Assembly: GCA_016647705.1 (NCBI GenBank)
Contig: CM028332.1
Coordinates: 30,695,300-30,759,299 of the forward strand
DNA: 64,000 nt
DNA from: Eucommia ulmoides
Lineage: Eukaryota > Streptophyta > Magnoliopsida > Garryales > Eucommiaceae
Direction of reading: 5' to 3'
Shown: positions 33,474 through 45,800 of the stretch, piece by piece
Position numbering within the stretch: the first letter of the stretch is position 1
Layout of the letters: every line of letters starts with the position of its first letter
Translations under genes and position numbers: made by a program
Notes under the pieces: generated by a model
What the model saw: the letters and a program-made list of their open reading frames with translations, nothing else
Told to the model about the DNA's origin: nothing
The model's database searches: none

Positions 33474-34615
33474 TTAATGTGAAGTAAATTATCACCGTCC
33501 ACGTGTCTCAACGGGGGCCCACAAATGGAGTCTTGTGCAGCAAGTTACTAGATTCTATTAAGGAGTCTTGGGACCCTCCATCGCCTGGGCCCTTGTGCGC
33601 CCACCCAACAAGCTCATGTAGAAATCCCTACTACATGGGTCCTCTCTCATGCGTAATGCATGCAAGGATCTTCGAACGACTGTAACTAGGTGATTCCTGA
33701 ATAGGAGAGCCGAATTGGCAACAACATATTTTTAGAATTTAATCGTTTCCCGTCAAAAGGCACCTTTAAATAGGGGAAGGTCGGGTAATCTAGAGTAAGT
33801 TCTATTTTTTTAGCAAGTTTATTAAAGAGCTTTCTAATACCCAAATACTTATCCTCACGCACGACTACCCAAGGTTCTTCATCAAGACAAGCCCCTCGCA
33901 GTATAAGGATTTGTGCACATTGACAAATGAAGAACAAAAATGCAAGCAATTCCATCCATCATCATTGTTCCCTCGAAGAGGAGGTGTCATCACTATTATT
34001 TTACGAAACGTAAATTGATTATTTTTTTAACATTATCAAGCTAAAAATATCCCAAAAATTAAAGATCATCATATTATTTTTCAAAATATGATATGGATTT
34101 TTTTTTTAGGTAAGGTGTGTCTGGCCAACTTACACGCACCTCAATGAACCATCTCCTCTGACAATCTTAAGGGCACACTCCCCCAATTGGTATAGTGCAT
34201 TTAAGATTTAATTATTGAAATATTTCTCAACATAGTCAAACACTAGTTGATAAGTAAAATGAGCATCTTCCCTTGCCAACCGAATTATTTTAATGGTATA
34301 TGTGACTATACATAAATCTAGCATTTAGTAATAATATTAAAATATTAAATTTACAAAAATTAATTAAAAAACAATATAAAATAGAAAAATATAAGATACG
34401 GAAATTATGGATATTAAATTTTTTTAAAAATATAAAATATACATGTGTACGTGAAATTTAGTAATAATACAAAAATATTAAATTGGTATAAATTAAATTA
34501 AAAATAATATAAAAGAAAAAATATTATATGCAAAAAATACGGACATTAAATTTACGAAAATTTTAGAAATAATATATAGGATATATGTCACCATACATAA
34601 ATCTAAATTGTGCTT
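33474..34615. other. Spacer; one unrecognised minus-strand ORF
   Basis: The frame 33955-33686 (89 codons) starts with a hydrophobic segment (ELLAFLFFICQCAQILIL) and continues with plausible composition (WVVVREDKYLGIRKLF), but I recognise no family, and it could be chance. 34330-34570 is a roughly 130-bp AT-rich tandem duplication (TTTAGTAATAATA / AAAATATTAAATT blocks). Otherwise AT-rich. Confidence 0.4.
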
Positions 34616-35345
34616 ATTTTGTGTGAAGAGTTTATACCACTTTTCTCTCCTGTCATTTTACCATAAACCAAATATTTTTTCTATCATTTTATAAATACCA
34701 GGTAACCCATTGACCAGTTTTTTATGTTAAAAGACAAATGCCCTTATGTTATTTTGAAAAAAAAAATTATATCTTTATTTTTATAAAAGTTCATTAACAC
34801 CCCTTATTTTTAAAATTATATTTTTTATCCTTACTTTTTAAATAATTGTATTTACTCTCACCCTATCCCACCCTCTCACAGCCACCGCTACCGCCCACCT
34901 CCAACCACCTACCATCACCACCCACCACCATCGCTGGGGAGAGAGAGAGAGAGGGGGGGGGGGAGGAAGATGTTTTAGATTTTTTTATTTATTTTTTATT
35001 TTGTTATTTTGTTTAATAAAAGGGTTAAAAAAGTATATTTTTTTAAAATGGAGATATTAATGTAAAAAAATAAAAGATGAATATATATATATATAACAAA
35101 TTTAAAGGGTTATTTATATATTTTATTTTTAATTGTTTGATCATTTTTAAATAGTTAAAGGTAAAATTGTCATTACAATAAAAAAATTTATTAATTTCTT
35201 ATCTATAAGATAGGTAAATGGTTTTTGACTAAAATAATAAGAGGATTGATTGGTATTTGTAAAATGATAAAAGAAGTATTTGATTTAGAGAAAAATAACA
35301 TGGAAAGTAAGTAATATAAATCTATATGTGAATATAACATTATTA
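34616..35345. mobile_element. MITE-like element with ~100-bp inverted arms
   Basis: The left arm (TAAACCAAATATTTTTTCTA, then TCATTTTATAAATACCA, 34670-34715) is matched by the reverse complement of the right arm (TAAATCAAATACTTCTTTTA, TCATTTTACAAATACCA, 35250-35297). Similarity extends outward to about 34620 and 35340. The interior holds T-rich DNA, a CCACC-rich patch and a G9 run. No TSD was assigned. Confidence 0.5.
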
Positions 35346-35879
35346 TAGGAGGTAGAAGGATATGTAAAGAAGATGAAGATTCAACAACATGCAAAATTTG
35401 ACTGTGCCGCAATTTTTAGAAGGGCTAAAGCTACTAATTTGTTAAAAAATTGATTAGACGCCGATCTTTGCTATTCAAAGTCTTCCTATTGCCATTAATT
35501 TCTTAACAAAAAGTCTCGACGTATACCTACCAATTTGCTCCTTTATTTTTCAAGTATATTTGGAGATAACTGATTTTTAAATAAAAATTAGAATGGACCC
35601 ACCTCTTATTTTTATTTTAATAAAGCATTAAAAAAAAGGTACATTATAATAAAAATCAATAATTCTATATTTCTATTCCTAAACTGCCTTTGAAATCAAT
35701 AGAAGAAGGCCGAATTCTAATATTCCATCAATCGTACTTTTGAGCTCTCTCTGCGGTGCCACCACATTGCTGGTGGTGGTGAGAGACGGCCTACATCCAG
35801 CGAAAAAAAAAAAAAAAACACCACCATATTATACCACTATTGCATCACCACCGCGATGAGACTACCATCTAACTGAAAC
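35346..35879. other. AT-rich spacer, nothing recognised
   Basis: No open frame with domain content; one A16 run near 35803. Confidence 0.4.
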
Positions 35880-36430
35880 AATGATCATATCTCCCCATTT
35901 GAACAAATCACAGCCACCACCACAGTTCCAGTGGTGGCCATTGACGATTTGGCCATTCACGGTTAGATCGCGGCCTTATCTCTCTTCCCCTCTCTCTTTC
36001 TCTATTTCTCTCTAAACAAATCATAGCCGCCACCACATACCGGTAGTGGCCCTCGGCAATTTGGCCTCGAATGGCCAGATTTGGCTGCTGCCACCAGATT
36101 GGCAGTGGTGGGCCAGAGCTGATCATTCAAGGCTAGATCATCGGCTTTCTCTCTCTCTCTTTCTTTCTCTCTCTCTCTCTCTCTAAACAAATCACGGCCA
36201 CGATCACATATGGTTGTGGTCGTCGGTGATCTGGTCATTCACGACCAAGTCGTCGTCTCTCTCCCTCTCACTAAACAAATTACGATCACCACCACGCTGA
36301 CCATTTCTCTCTCTCTCTCTCTCTCAACAAATCACAGACCACCACCACTGGAATGTGGTGGTCGTGGGCGATGTGATCATGGACGGCCAGACGACATGGC
36401 CACCGTTGGCATTGTTTTTAACTTTCTCGT
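35880..36430. repeat. ~100-bp minisatellite with CT-rich links and CCACCAC/GTGGTGG dyads
   Basis: Four to five degenerate units share the order (CT)n, AAACAAATCACGGCCACCAC, a GTGGTGGCC palindromic partner, then 'GATxTGGxCATTCACG' and GATC. The CCACCAC and GTGGTGG arms can pair within each unit. Open frames over it are low-complexity. Confidence 0.8.
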
Positions 36431-36719
36431 CCACTTTGTCGCATCATGTACAAATTTGACCTTTATTACCATTGTTTATATAATGGTAACAAAATTGTTG
36501 AATTTGAATTTTGTTTGGATTGTTGAAATGATGTTTGCATTGTTGAAATGATTGCAACAAATTTGTTATGGTTAATTTTTTTGTTGTTAATATTTTGTGT
36601 AATGGCAATAAATTTATTAAAAAATTAAGATTTACGGATTTGAAATTTACTGCAAATATAAATTTTGATTTTAAAATTTACTGTAATGTTTGACTATGAT
36701 TTGTTGTTGATTTTTTTAT

Positions 36720-37020
36720 TACTCATTGTTGTGTTGTATATTTGCTGCAGTAATAATTAATCTTTGTTGTGGTGGCGGTTGTGATATGAATGTTTATTAT
36801 AGTGGTGACAGTAGTGGTGATAAATATTTGTTCAGAAGTTAGCAATAATGATGAATATTTGTTCTGTTGGTTGCGATGACAGTAAACATTGATTGTGGTG
36901 GTAATGGTAGTAATAGCAAATATTTGTTGTGGTGGTGGCTTGGATGGTAGTAAATTGTTTGCTGTGATAGTGATGGTAATAACAGTGAATATTTTTTGTG
37001 GCTGTATCGGCAATAATATT
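36720..37020. repeat. GTGGTGA/AAATATTTGTT minisatellite
   Basis: Six to seven 40-50-bp units combine AATATTTGTT with GTGGTGG.AGT/GATGGTAGTAA. A similar patch is at 41325-41450, and a complementary one lies in COMT intron 1 (12590-12730). Confidence 0.7.
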
Positions 37021-37724
37021 AAATGTGTACGGGTTTTTAATGTTTAACTCAAATTTTACACTCCCTCTCCTCAATAACTCTTTGAAGGAAAAAGATGATT
37101 ATTTAGTTCTCTATCAAAATATTGTTAATATTTAACCTTTTGTAGATAGTGAATGGACATATTTGTCCTTCTATATATATATAACCAAAGAAACCCAATC
37201 AACTAAGCTTAACATTTTCAGCCACCTCTCTGTATCTCTATTTATCAAACCCTAAATTCCCAACATGTAGGTGAAGACCTCTTGAACATTGGAATTTGGA
37301 ACAGAATCCAATAGCATGTTTATTGAGATCTCCATTCACGCAAAAACTTACACTAGCAAGCACGATGTTTGGGGCCACATAGGTTTCGACGACCACCATG
37401 GGGAGCCACTGTCCCAAGGGAATGATTTGCCGTTGCCCCCAATAACCATCGCCGTCGTATTTGGGCTTGTGGTCTCCGCCGTGTTCACCATTGTCGCCGT
37501 CGTGTTCATGTTTGCCACTACTGTCGTTCATGTCCTCTTTCTCTCTCTCCCTATCATATATATTTATATATATATATATATATATATATCATATCTGAGA
37601 TCGAATACTTTGAACCGTCTCCGTCGCGTCTCGTTGTGCTCGCTACCAGTGCTCGTGGTCACCATCGTCGTGCTCTCTCTCTCTCTATTTCCATTTCTGA
37701 GAAATTCTACATTTTCCAAATCTA

Positions 37725-38060
37725 GTTGAATGTTCATGAAAAAAAACCAGATCTGAATGTCCATCTCATTGTGTGGCTTGGCGGATGTTCATTTGGATTT
37801 TCGTGAACGTTCATGTCGATTTTGTTAGATTTGTTCTGGTTTGTTGATTTTTGTGAAGTTTTTTTTCTTTCATCTTAGGTTTCTTTCACATTTTCTTGAT
37901 TTTTGTTTTTGTGAATGTTCGCTTGGGGTTCAAATTTGTTTTGATTTAGTTTCGAAATGAATGTCATTTGGAGTAAACATTCATTCCCGTGAGTGGAGTG
38001 GCATGGCGTAGCGGATGTTCATTTTGCGATTTGTTGAAGCGTTACATTGTAAATTTTAGG
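37725..38060. repeat. GAACGTTCATG repeat, copy A
   Basis: Contains GTGAACGTTCATGTCGATTT, TTGTTAGATTTGTT, TAGGTTTCTTTCACA and GCGGATGTTCATTTTGCGAT. The same order recurs at 40440-40690 and partly at 40690-40900, so these were a tandem array before the 38123-39765 LTR and other sequence separated them. Confidence 0.8.
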
Positions 38061-38122
38061 GTTGTTTTTTTATTTTTCACTGACTAAAACTGTTTTCGGG
38101 ACATTCTTGTATCAAAGACGGC

Positions 38123-39765
38123 TGATAGTGAATTATTTGTCACTATCATACCGCAAGTGTACGGGTCAAGTTTTAATAGTATAGGAAGAGTAAGATTGTC
38201 GTATCTACAGGGATTGGTTTAAATTGTCCTTAGGTACCGCGATTATCGTAACTTAACTTTATTTAGCCAATTATTTCTGGGTTTAAAAAAAAAAAAAAAA
38301 AAAGAACTAAAATGAATACAAAAATAAAATAAAATATGGATTATCTATGCACAAATGTTTAAGTGGCTTGATTTCGTCTCGTTATTCCCATATTTTCCTA
38401 TTAAGTAATTATTAGTTAATTCTGTTAATTCAATAATCAAGGTCCCTGTGCTATTACTCTCCCACTATCTCTTCTGAGCGTCAAGTGAAAGAATATGTAA
38501 ACACTTCAATATTGATATCCCTATCTAATATTTAGATAAAAGCATTCATTAAACCTGACCTTATAGATTACGCAAGCTCTAAATATCTCCTGATCTATTA
38601 AAGTTTATGTTGTGTTTAACCTAAGTCTGAACCCGAGATTACCTCTCCCGAGTGTCAAATCTCAAGTTCTCAATTCAACCAAAATACCGTATGTGAGCAT
38701 AAATTGGAAGCATTAAGAAGGCAAACACAATTGAATAGAAAACCTAATTGATAAATCTAGAACTTGATCACCTCTCGATTTCACAAAATCCTAAATTCCC
38801 AACTAGATTTCTTAGGTGTTAATTTCCTCTCGGACTCACAACAACCTAAATTATACACTCCTAATTCCAGTTACAAATTCAACCTCTCCTAAGTATAAAA
38901 TTCGTAACTTAAACTCATCTAACTCATTGACCACATGAATCAAATACATTAAGCCTAAGAGATGCATAAAATTGAATTAAATCTAACAATTAACAAAATA
39001 ATCTAACACGGTTCAAATGAGACGACATCAAGCCCTAGATCTAAATTATGAACACAACATAGATCCATAACTAATCTTCTCAATAAATTCATATATATAA
39101 GAATGTTCAACACAAAATTACAACTACAAACTTAAAACAAAAGATTAGGAAAAGAGAAAGGAAGAGAAAATCTTATTGTGGGATGTGGGCATCAAATATT
39201 AAACTACAAGTACCACCAACGGTATTTTCGTCTTCAATCTCGCATCAAATCGCCGCCCAAAATTGCCTTCAATCGTTGGTTTTCCTCTCCAAAATCGTCT
39301 CCTCTTCTTTCTCTTCTTTCCCTCTCTATTTTGAGGCAAAATGGGGTATTTAAAGGGGGTCCAAAACTAGGGTTTTGGGGTAAAAAGATGACACATCCCG
39401 ATGTGAGCCCATTGCAGCGCTCGTTTTTGCGTGCTGCAACGCGCGTTTTTGCAAATCCGACGTCGATTTGTGTTTTGGTTGTAACTTTCTTATCTAAATT
39501 TCAATTGAGGTGATTCAAAAATATATGGAAAGTTAAAACGTCTATCTACAATTTCCATATTTTGAGTTTTTCCAAATTTAAATTGTATCATGGTCAAAAT
39601 TGGACTTGAAGTTACTAGACCAGTACTCATTTTACACCATTTTTTCCATTTATTTATATTCTTACAAAACAACACAAAAACATATTAAACTAACAAAAAT
39701 GCTTAAAAACACACAAATATCTGAACTCAAAATACTTGATTTGTTGGTAAAGAAACCACTCATTA
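38123..39765 (-). mobile_element. Solo LTR (Tat/Athila-like), perfect 5-bp TSD
   Basis: A 1643-bp non-coding block is flanked by ACGGC on both sides (38118-38122 and 39766-39770). On the minus strand it begins TAATGAGTGGTTTCTTTACC and ends ...CACTATCA. It aligns along its length with the 5' LTR at 60431-61846, including the CCCGTACACTTGC-type phrase near the end, the 'taccgcgattatc' block and the gene-start-like 'aagttactagaccag/ggtgcagtaacttcaag' segment. The paired LTR and interior are absent, so it formed by LTR-LTR recombination. Confidence 0.9.
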
Positions 39766-40439
39766 ACGGCCATAACCAAAAACTATGCTCGTTTGATATA
39801 TTGTTTTTTAGATTGCACGACCAAGCCTTCTATTTCCTTGGAGATTATTTTTCTATTGTCTACTGGATTTCAATCAAATTTCATGTATATGTATATATAA
39901 ACCTAATCTCCATTTCTTGTCTTCTAGGCTCCCAAATCTGCATCTTCCTTCTCTACCTTCATCTCATGTAAATTTGCTTCCGAGTTTTACAAGATTCAAA
40001 ATCCATCCACTTTTTGTAACCTGTGTTGGACTAGATAAAAAAGTTCCAAGTTTGTAGGCAACTTGGTTATCATAGTCCAATATTCTTGAGTGAAGGTATG
40101 TTTTCGCAGCTACCCATTTGCTTCACTAAGACACATTTCTTAAAATTAATGTTAAAAGTCGAGATTGTTCGAACATTTTCCATATCTCTACTAACTAATC
40201 TCGATTGTTAGTCGATCCTTCCTCGGGAGATTTTTATGGCAAGCAATGCGTTCCTAATCTGGGGCGTTTGAAGCTCACTAATCTTATACCTTTTGAGGGC
40301 CTACCTTCCGAATCATACAAACTATCAGTTTCAACTTTGCCACAATCATTGGCTCATTATTCGACTACCATTATTCAACTTCCTACCAGTATACCTCTCT
40401 TTTAAGGTCCTGTACCTTAAAAGAATTGTACATGACCCT

Positions 40440-40900
40440 TAGGTTTCAGTGAACATTCATGTCAATTTTGTTAGATTTCTTTGGGTGTTATTAATTTTTG
40501 TGAAGTTTTTTTTTTTTTTCATTTTAGGTTTCTTTCACAATTCCTTGATTTGATTTTTGAGAATTTTCACACGGGGGTTTAGATTTATTTTGATTTAGTT
40601 TCATAATAAATGTCATTCTGCTTGAACGTTCATTCCCATATGTGGCATGGCGGATGCTCATTTTGCGATTTCCTGAACGTTCATATCGATTTTGTTAGAT
40701 CTGTTTTGATTTTGTTGATTTTTGTGAATTCTTTTGGAATATTTTTCCGTTGATCTTTAGGTTTTTTTTCACATTTCTTGATTTTATTTTATTTTTTGGT
40801 GAATGCTGCACAAGTTTTCAAATTTGTTTTGATTTAGTTTTGGAATGAATATCTCTTTCGTAGTTGGTGAATCTTCATGCAGATTTTACATTTTATTGAT
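40440..40900. repeat. GAACGTTCATG repeat, copies B and C
   Basis: Two more units of the family seen at 37725-38060 (GAACATTCATGTCAATTTTG at 40450, GAACGTTCATATCGATTTTG at 40675). Related decayed units continue to about 41160. Confidence 0.8.
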
Positions 40901-41159
40901 GTTAAGGGGTTTCAATGTTTGCTCGTGGTGTTTTGAGAGAACGTTTATATGGTTTGATGAAATGTTCACATCAATTTATTTTTGTTGATCTTAATTTTTT
41001 TTTAATTTTTTATTTCAGGTGATTTTGATGAAGGTTCATACCGGGATTTATTTTTGTTGATTTATTCACACAAAAAGCAATGAACATTCATGACAGCAGA
41101 ATAAGAGTTTAAAATCTACTGAAATATTTAAAAATAGTAGAATGAATGTTCATGTTATG

Positions 41160-42102
41160 ATTTTTTAACAGAATGACATTTTACGTAAATGATAGAAAGA
41201 AAAAAAAAAAAGGACAAATAAAAGAGGATTATTTTCTTAATATCGCTGAAGACTAAAAATTTTATTATGGTAGTTAGGGGTTCATATTATCATTTTCATG
41301 TCTCTTAAAGTTTCTATACTGAATTTCAAGATGATAACAAATATTTGTTGGTAGTGGCGGCAGTGATATGAATTTTTTGTTATGATGGTGACGGTGATAA
41401 GAATATATATTGTGGTTGTGATTAGAGAGTGAATATTTTTTGCTGTAATTAATATTTATTATTAAAAAAGTAAATAAAGGATATTTTTGTCATTACAAAT
41501 AATATTTTTTTTAATTTGGGGATTTTCATTAAAAAATTAAAAATAAAAAGAGATATGGGCATAAACATGAGGAATTGTGGGTTTTAAGGCCCAAAATAAA
41601 TCACCCTATTTTTTACGTCCATACCGTAAGTGTGTGATCGAATAAACCTAACCAAAGCACATGCGAGATGATTATGACAAAGAATGAACACCATTTGAAT
41701 ATGCATAATCTTCTCTAATTTTGGCCTTATTCACTTACATGATTGTAGTAAAATTAAAATAAATATATAATAATTTATACTTGAGATACAACTGTTATTT
41801 CGACAAATGCCAATGATATTTTGTCATTTTCATAATATATTAGACTTACCATGTATTGTTGAAAAAATACCCTTGTAACATTGTTTTTCTTTTTTATTAT
41901 TTTTTTTTTTTTTCGCTTTCTATTTTCTACCCTCTTTTTTTCTATCTATATTTTATTTGTTTTATTTTTTATTTTTGTTTTTATATTTTTATTTTATATG
42001 GTGTTTGAAAAAAGGAAGAAAAAAAAAAAAAAAAAGGTAAAAAGGTAGGAAAAAAACATAAAATAAAAACAGAAAGAAAACGAAAAATAAAAATTTATAT
42101 TT

Positions 42103-42164
<62 letters not shown>

Positions 42165-42590
42165 CTGTTTTAATTTTTCTATTTTGCTTTTTAAATTCAT
42201 TATTTTTATTTTTCTAGTTCTTTTTTTCATTTTCTTTTGTTTGTTTGTTTTTTGGGATTTTAATTTTATAGTCTCTAAGGGATTTGCATCTTATAAAATC
42301 AACCTTTAGCAACCTAAATAAATTTTAACGTCCACCTAAAAACTTATCAAATGGTCCCTGATTTGTGCCCTTTCATTTTGGTTTTAGTTACGCATGTTTG
42401 CCACCGGATTCTCTGCAAATCACAGAGAATAGTATATGGGAAGTGACAGTTCACACTATTACTCCTACACTCAAGAAAACAGTCGATCGTCTTGATTCCT
42501 TCATCCAAAATCGATAAAAAAGAAACCAAATTAATGGGGAAAAAATTCTCTTTCTAATGATGTAGTTTTCAAATTCCTTGGGTTAGATTT
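41160..42590. other. AT-rich spacer with (AT)n microsatellite
   Basis: Contains the 41325-41450 GTGGTGA patch, poly-T/A runs and an (AT)27 tract at about 42107-42161. No gene. Confidence 0.5.
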
Positions 42591-42865
42591 CAGTGTTTTG
42601 CAAACGTTCATTGTGTTTTGAGAATGTTCATCGTGTAATTTTTTTGCCGCCCGTTTGGTAGTGGACGGCGTTTTCCTAAAATATTGAACACACTTACCAC
42701 TAATAAATCGCCCCCCCCCCCTCCCCCCTCCCCCCTCACCATATAGGGATTCCCTATTGCTAGATTATTGCTCATTGCGAAGACACGGTCGCATCTCAAA
42801 CCCAGAGCATTTCGACTGAAAACCCTAAATCCCAGTTTGTAAACGGCGGTGCACTGTCTGAAAAA

Positions 42866-45800
42866 ATGATGAAGAATCTTAAAACGCAGCCCTCTCTGTT
42901 GCGAAAGCGAAAGAATCCCGACCCCTCGCAAGGTCAGTGCATTTTTGGTCCGACGATTATGTCGATTTGGACTGTGAATGTTCATAAATATTGTGAATAT
43001 CCATGATTTGGTTGAGGTTGTATATTTATACATACTCCAATATTTATGTTATATTTAATATAATGCAACGCCCCACGTGTTTTATGCTTTTCGGCGGTTA
43101 TTTTTTAACGTAGAATGTTCTTTTGGGGCAGCATTTTTTACTTTTGATAATGTTCTGATAAGTGTGCACTTTTTGTTTGTGTTTGTGTGTGTGAATGTTC
43201 TTACATTTTACAAAGCATTGTACATATTCTTTGTGACTGTTCTTACATACAACTTACTTGTTTGGTGATGTACGGTATTGTGTATGTTCAATTTGATTGT
43301 GAATGTTCGTTCGGCTGTGTTAATGTCAAGATATTAACATGCATGTGTTTCCATTGTACCCCTGCTTTATTATTTATGATATGTTGAAGGTCCGATTGAC
43401 TGTTTAGGGTCCATGTTACCGTAAGTTGTTTCAACGAATGTTTACTTACTGGTTTTGTTACTTTTTGTGAATGATCTAATAAGAGTTCCTAATGTGATTA
43501 TGCGCTGATTTTTGACAATACCATTAGTTTGTTAATATGTACAATGGGGTTGTGAAAATGTCCATAATTGTTCCAATTTGTGAATGTTCTTACACGAACT
43601 TACCCTGAAGATGTAGTTCGTTATTTGTAAATGTTCATTCGATTATGAATGTTCCTACTCTGATAAGAGCGCCTAATGTAATTGTGCGCTGATTTTTGAC
43701 AATGCCATTAGGTTGTTAACATGTGCAAATTAGGGTTGTGAAAAATGTCCATAATTGTTGCAATTTATGAATGTTCTTACACAAACTTACCTGGTTATGT
43801 AGTTTGTTGGTGTAAATGTTCATATGATTAGGAATGTTCCTAGTCTCGTGAACGTCCATGTTTGCCATTTGTCTACTCCTTGTGCATTGTTTATGAATGT
43901 TTACTTTAGTGCATGCATATACACTGATATTCCCTCTTGTGAAAAATGGTTTATAGAATTGCAGATTGTGAAGCCAAAGCCTGAAAATAAGTCTCAAACT
44001 CAGAGCCGACAGTTTTCATACCGATGTAATCCGAAACAAGTAGTCGACCTTCTTAAAGATTGCAAACTCCACGCGAAGCACAAGGAATTGCTGTCGAAAA
44101 CACCATTTGCGAAACTTTTTGAGGCATTATATGACAATAAATTGTCATTGGAGAACGTTCAAAAGAACGATAGTCTGACCGAGCTAGTTGTTATGAGTTA
44201 CAATCCGTCCAAAGGTACGTTAGAGGATGAGCCCGTCATTCAAACTCGATACACGCGGGTCGACTCTGCATTTCTCAGCAAACTAACGTATCAACCCTGC
44301 AAGTTCAGTGTCGCGTTCCTCAAATCATTGATTGAAAAACGAGTTTCGCGAACAGGTGAAGATGACGTACAAGATACTGTAAAACTCCTCTATCTACACC
44401 TGTTGACAACATGCTTCTTTGCAACCACTGGTCAGCAAGTCCCTAAGTGGTTAGTGCACTATATTGAAAACATTGATGATATATGTACCTACAATTGGCC
44501 ACAAGCAATCTTCACGGATTTGGAAACTAGTTTGAAGAAGTCACACACTGAACCAAGGTCGATTACGGGGTGTGTTATTGCGCTGCAGGTACTTAGTTTT
44601 TTTTTAACATTCTGTGTCGTCGTATTTGAATGTTTACTTCTTCTTTTTTTTTTACATTGGATTTTTATTCGTTTTGACAGTACTGGCTGTGCAAACACAC
44701 CAACTTGATTACCCCAATTGATGGACATGATGTTTATGTATATTGAGATGGTGTCTGACCACATATTCAAACGCAATTAGATTGATGCCATTGACCCACT
44801 TGCCAAATCATCAGGTGATTTTTTTTTGCGGTTGCTAAACATTTTTTAACATTTATGTTGATGGTTGAAATGTGAATGTTAATCTGAATCCAATCAACGT
44901 CTAAAATACGTTTCAGGTGAGGGGGTGCATGACAGAGGAAACGTTGATTGAGATTCGATTAGGGATCGCTGGGTGCATTGAAAATGACGAAGACCCCATT
45001 GTCGAAGAAACACCAGTGGACGTGATGCCAAAAGCAGACAAGGGGAAGGTGCCAATAATCGAGAATGACGTTGATGTTGGTGCGATGATTGATAATTTTG
45101 TGAGCACATATATCAACCCCGTCCTCACCCAATCAAGAAAAAATGTCGCGTAGTCGATGTTCGATTTGGGTGTCGATTTTACCCAGGTCGAAAGTACTGT
45201 GCCTACCCAACAAACACAGGACATCGCGTTCGATGACGTTTACCGTGCACTTGATGAAATGCAGAAAGACTACTACATGAGGAAGTTGGAGGTTGAAGAA
45301 CGTAATGAAGCCCTACTAAAAGTGTTGGCAAATGTAACGATAAAGAACATAAACCAACAAACTAAGATTGATGGCCTAGCCACGTCACTTGCTAGCAAAA
45401 AAGCCAAATACGATAATGATGTGGGTGCTCTCAATGCAAGGATCGCAACTCTCGAAAAAGAGAAAGAGACAATACTTATCGAGATGGGCGTTCATGAAAT
45501 CACTCAAAGATATAGGGATCAACCGGTGAATGCCGAACTGAGGAGCTAAAAAATAGATGTGCAGATCTCGAACTGGACGTGAAAATGTCATATCAGATCG
45601 TGAATGAGGCAAAGGAGTCGCAGAAGGCTGGTCGTAAAAGCTACATCTCGAAGATCAAGGAGCTTGGAGACAAAAACAGGGAGTTAGATGACCGAATCAG
45701 CAGGTGTATGTGTGGTGGGGGAAAAATGTGCTAATTCTGCTTCCGCTACCCATTGGGGAACTGCGATCGAAGAACATTCTATTCCATCGTCTGAGATTTC

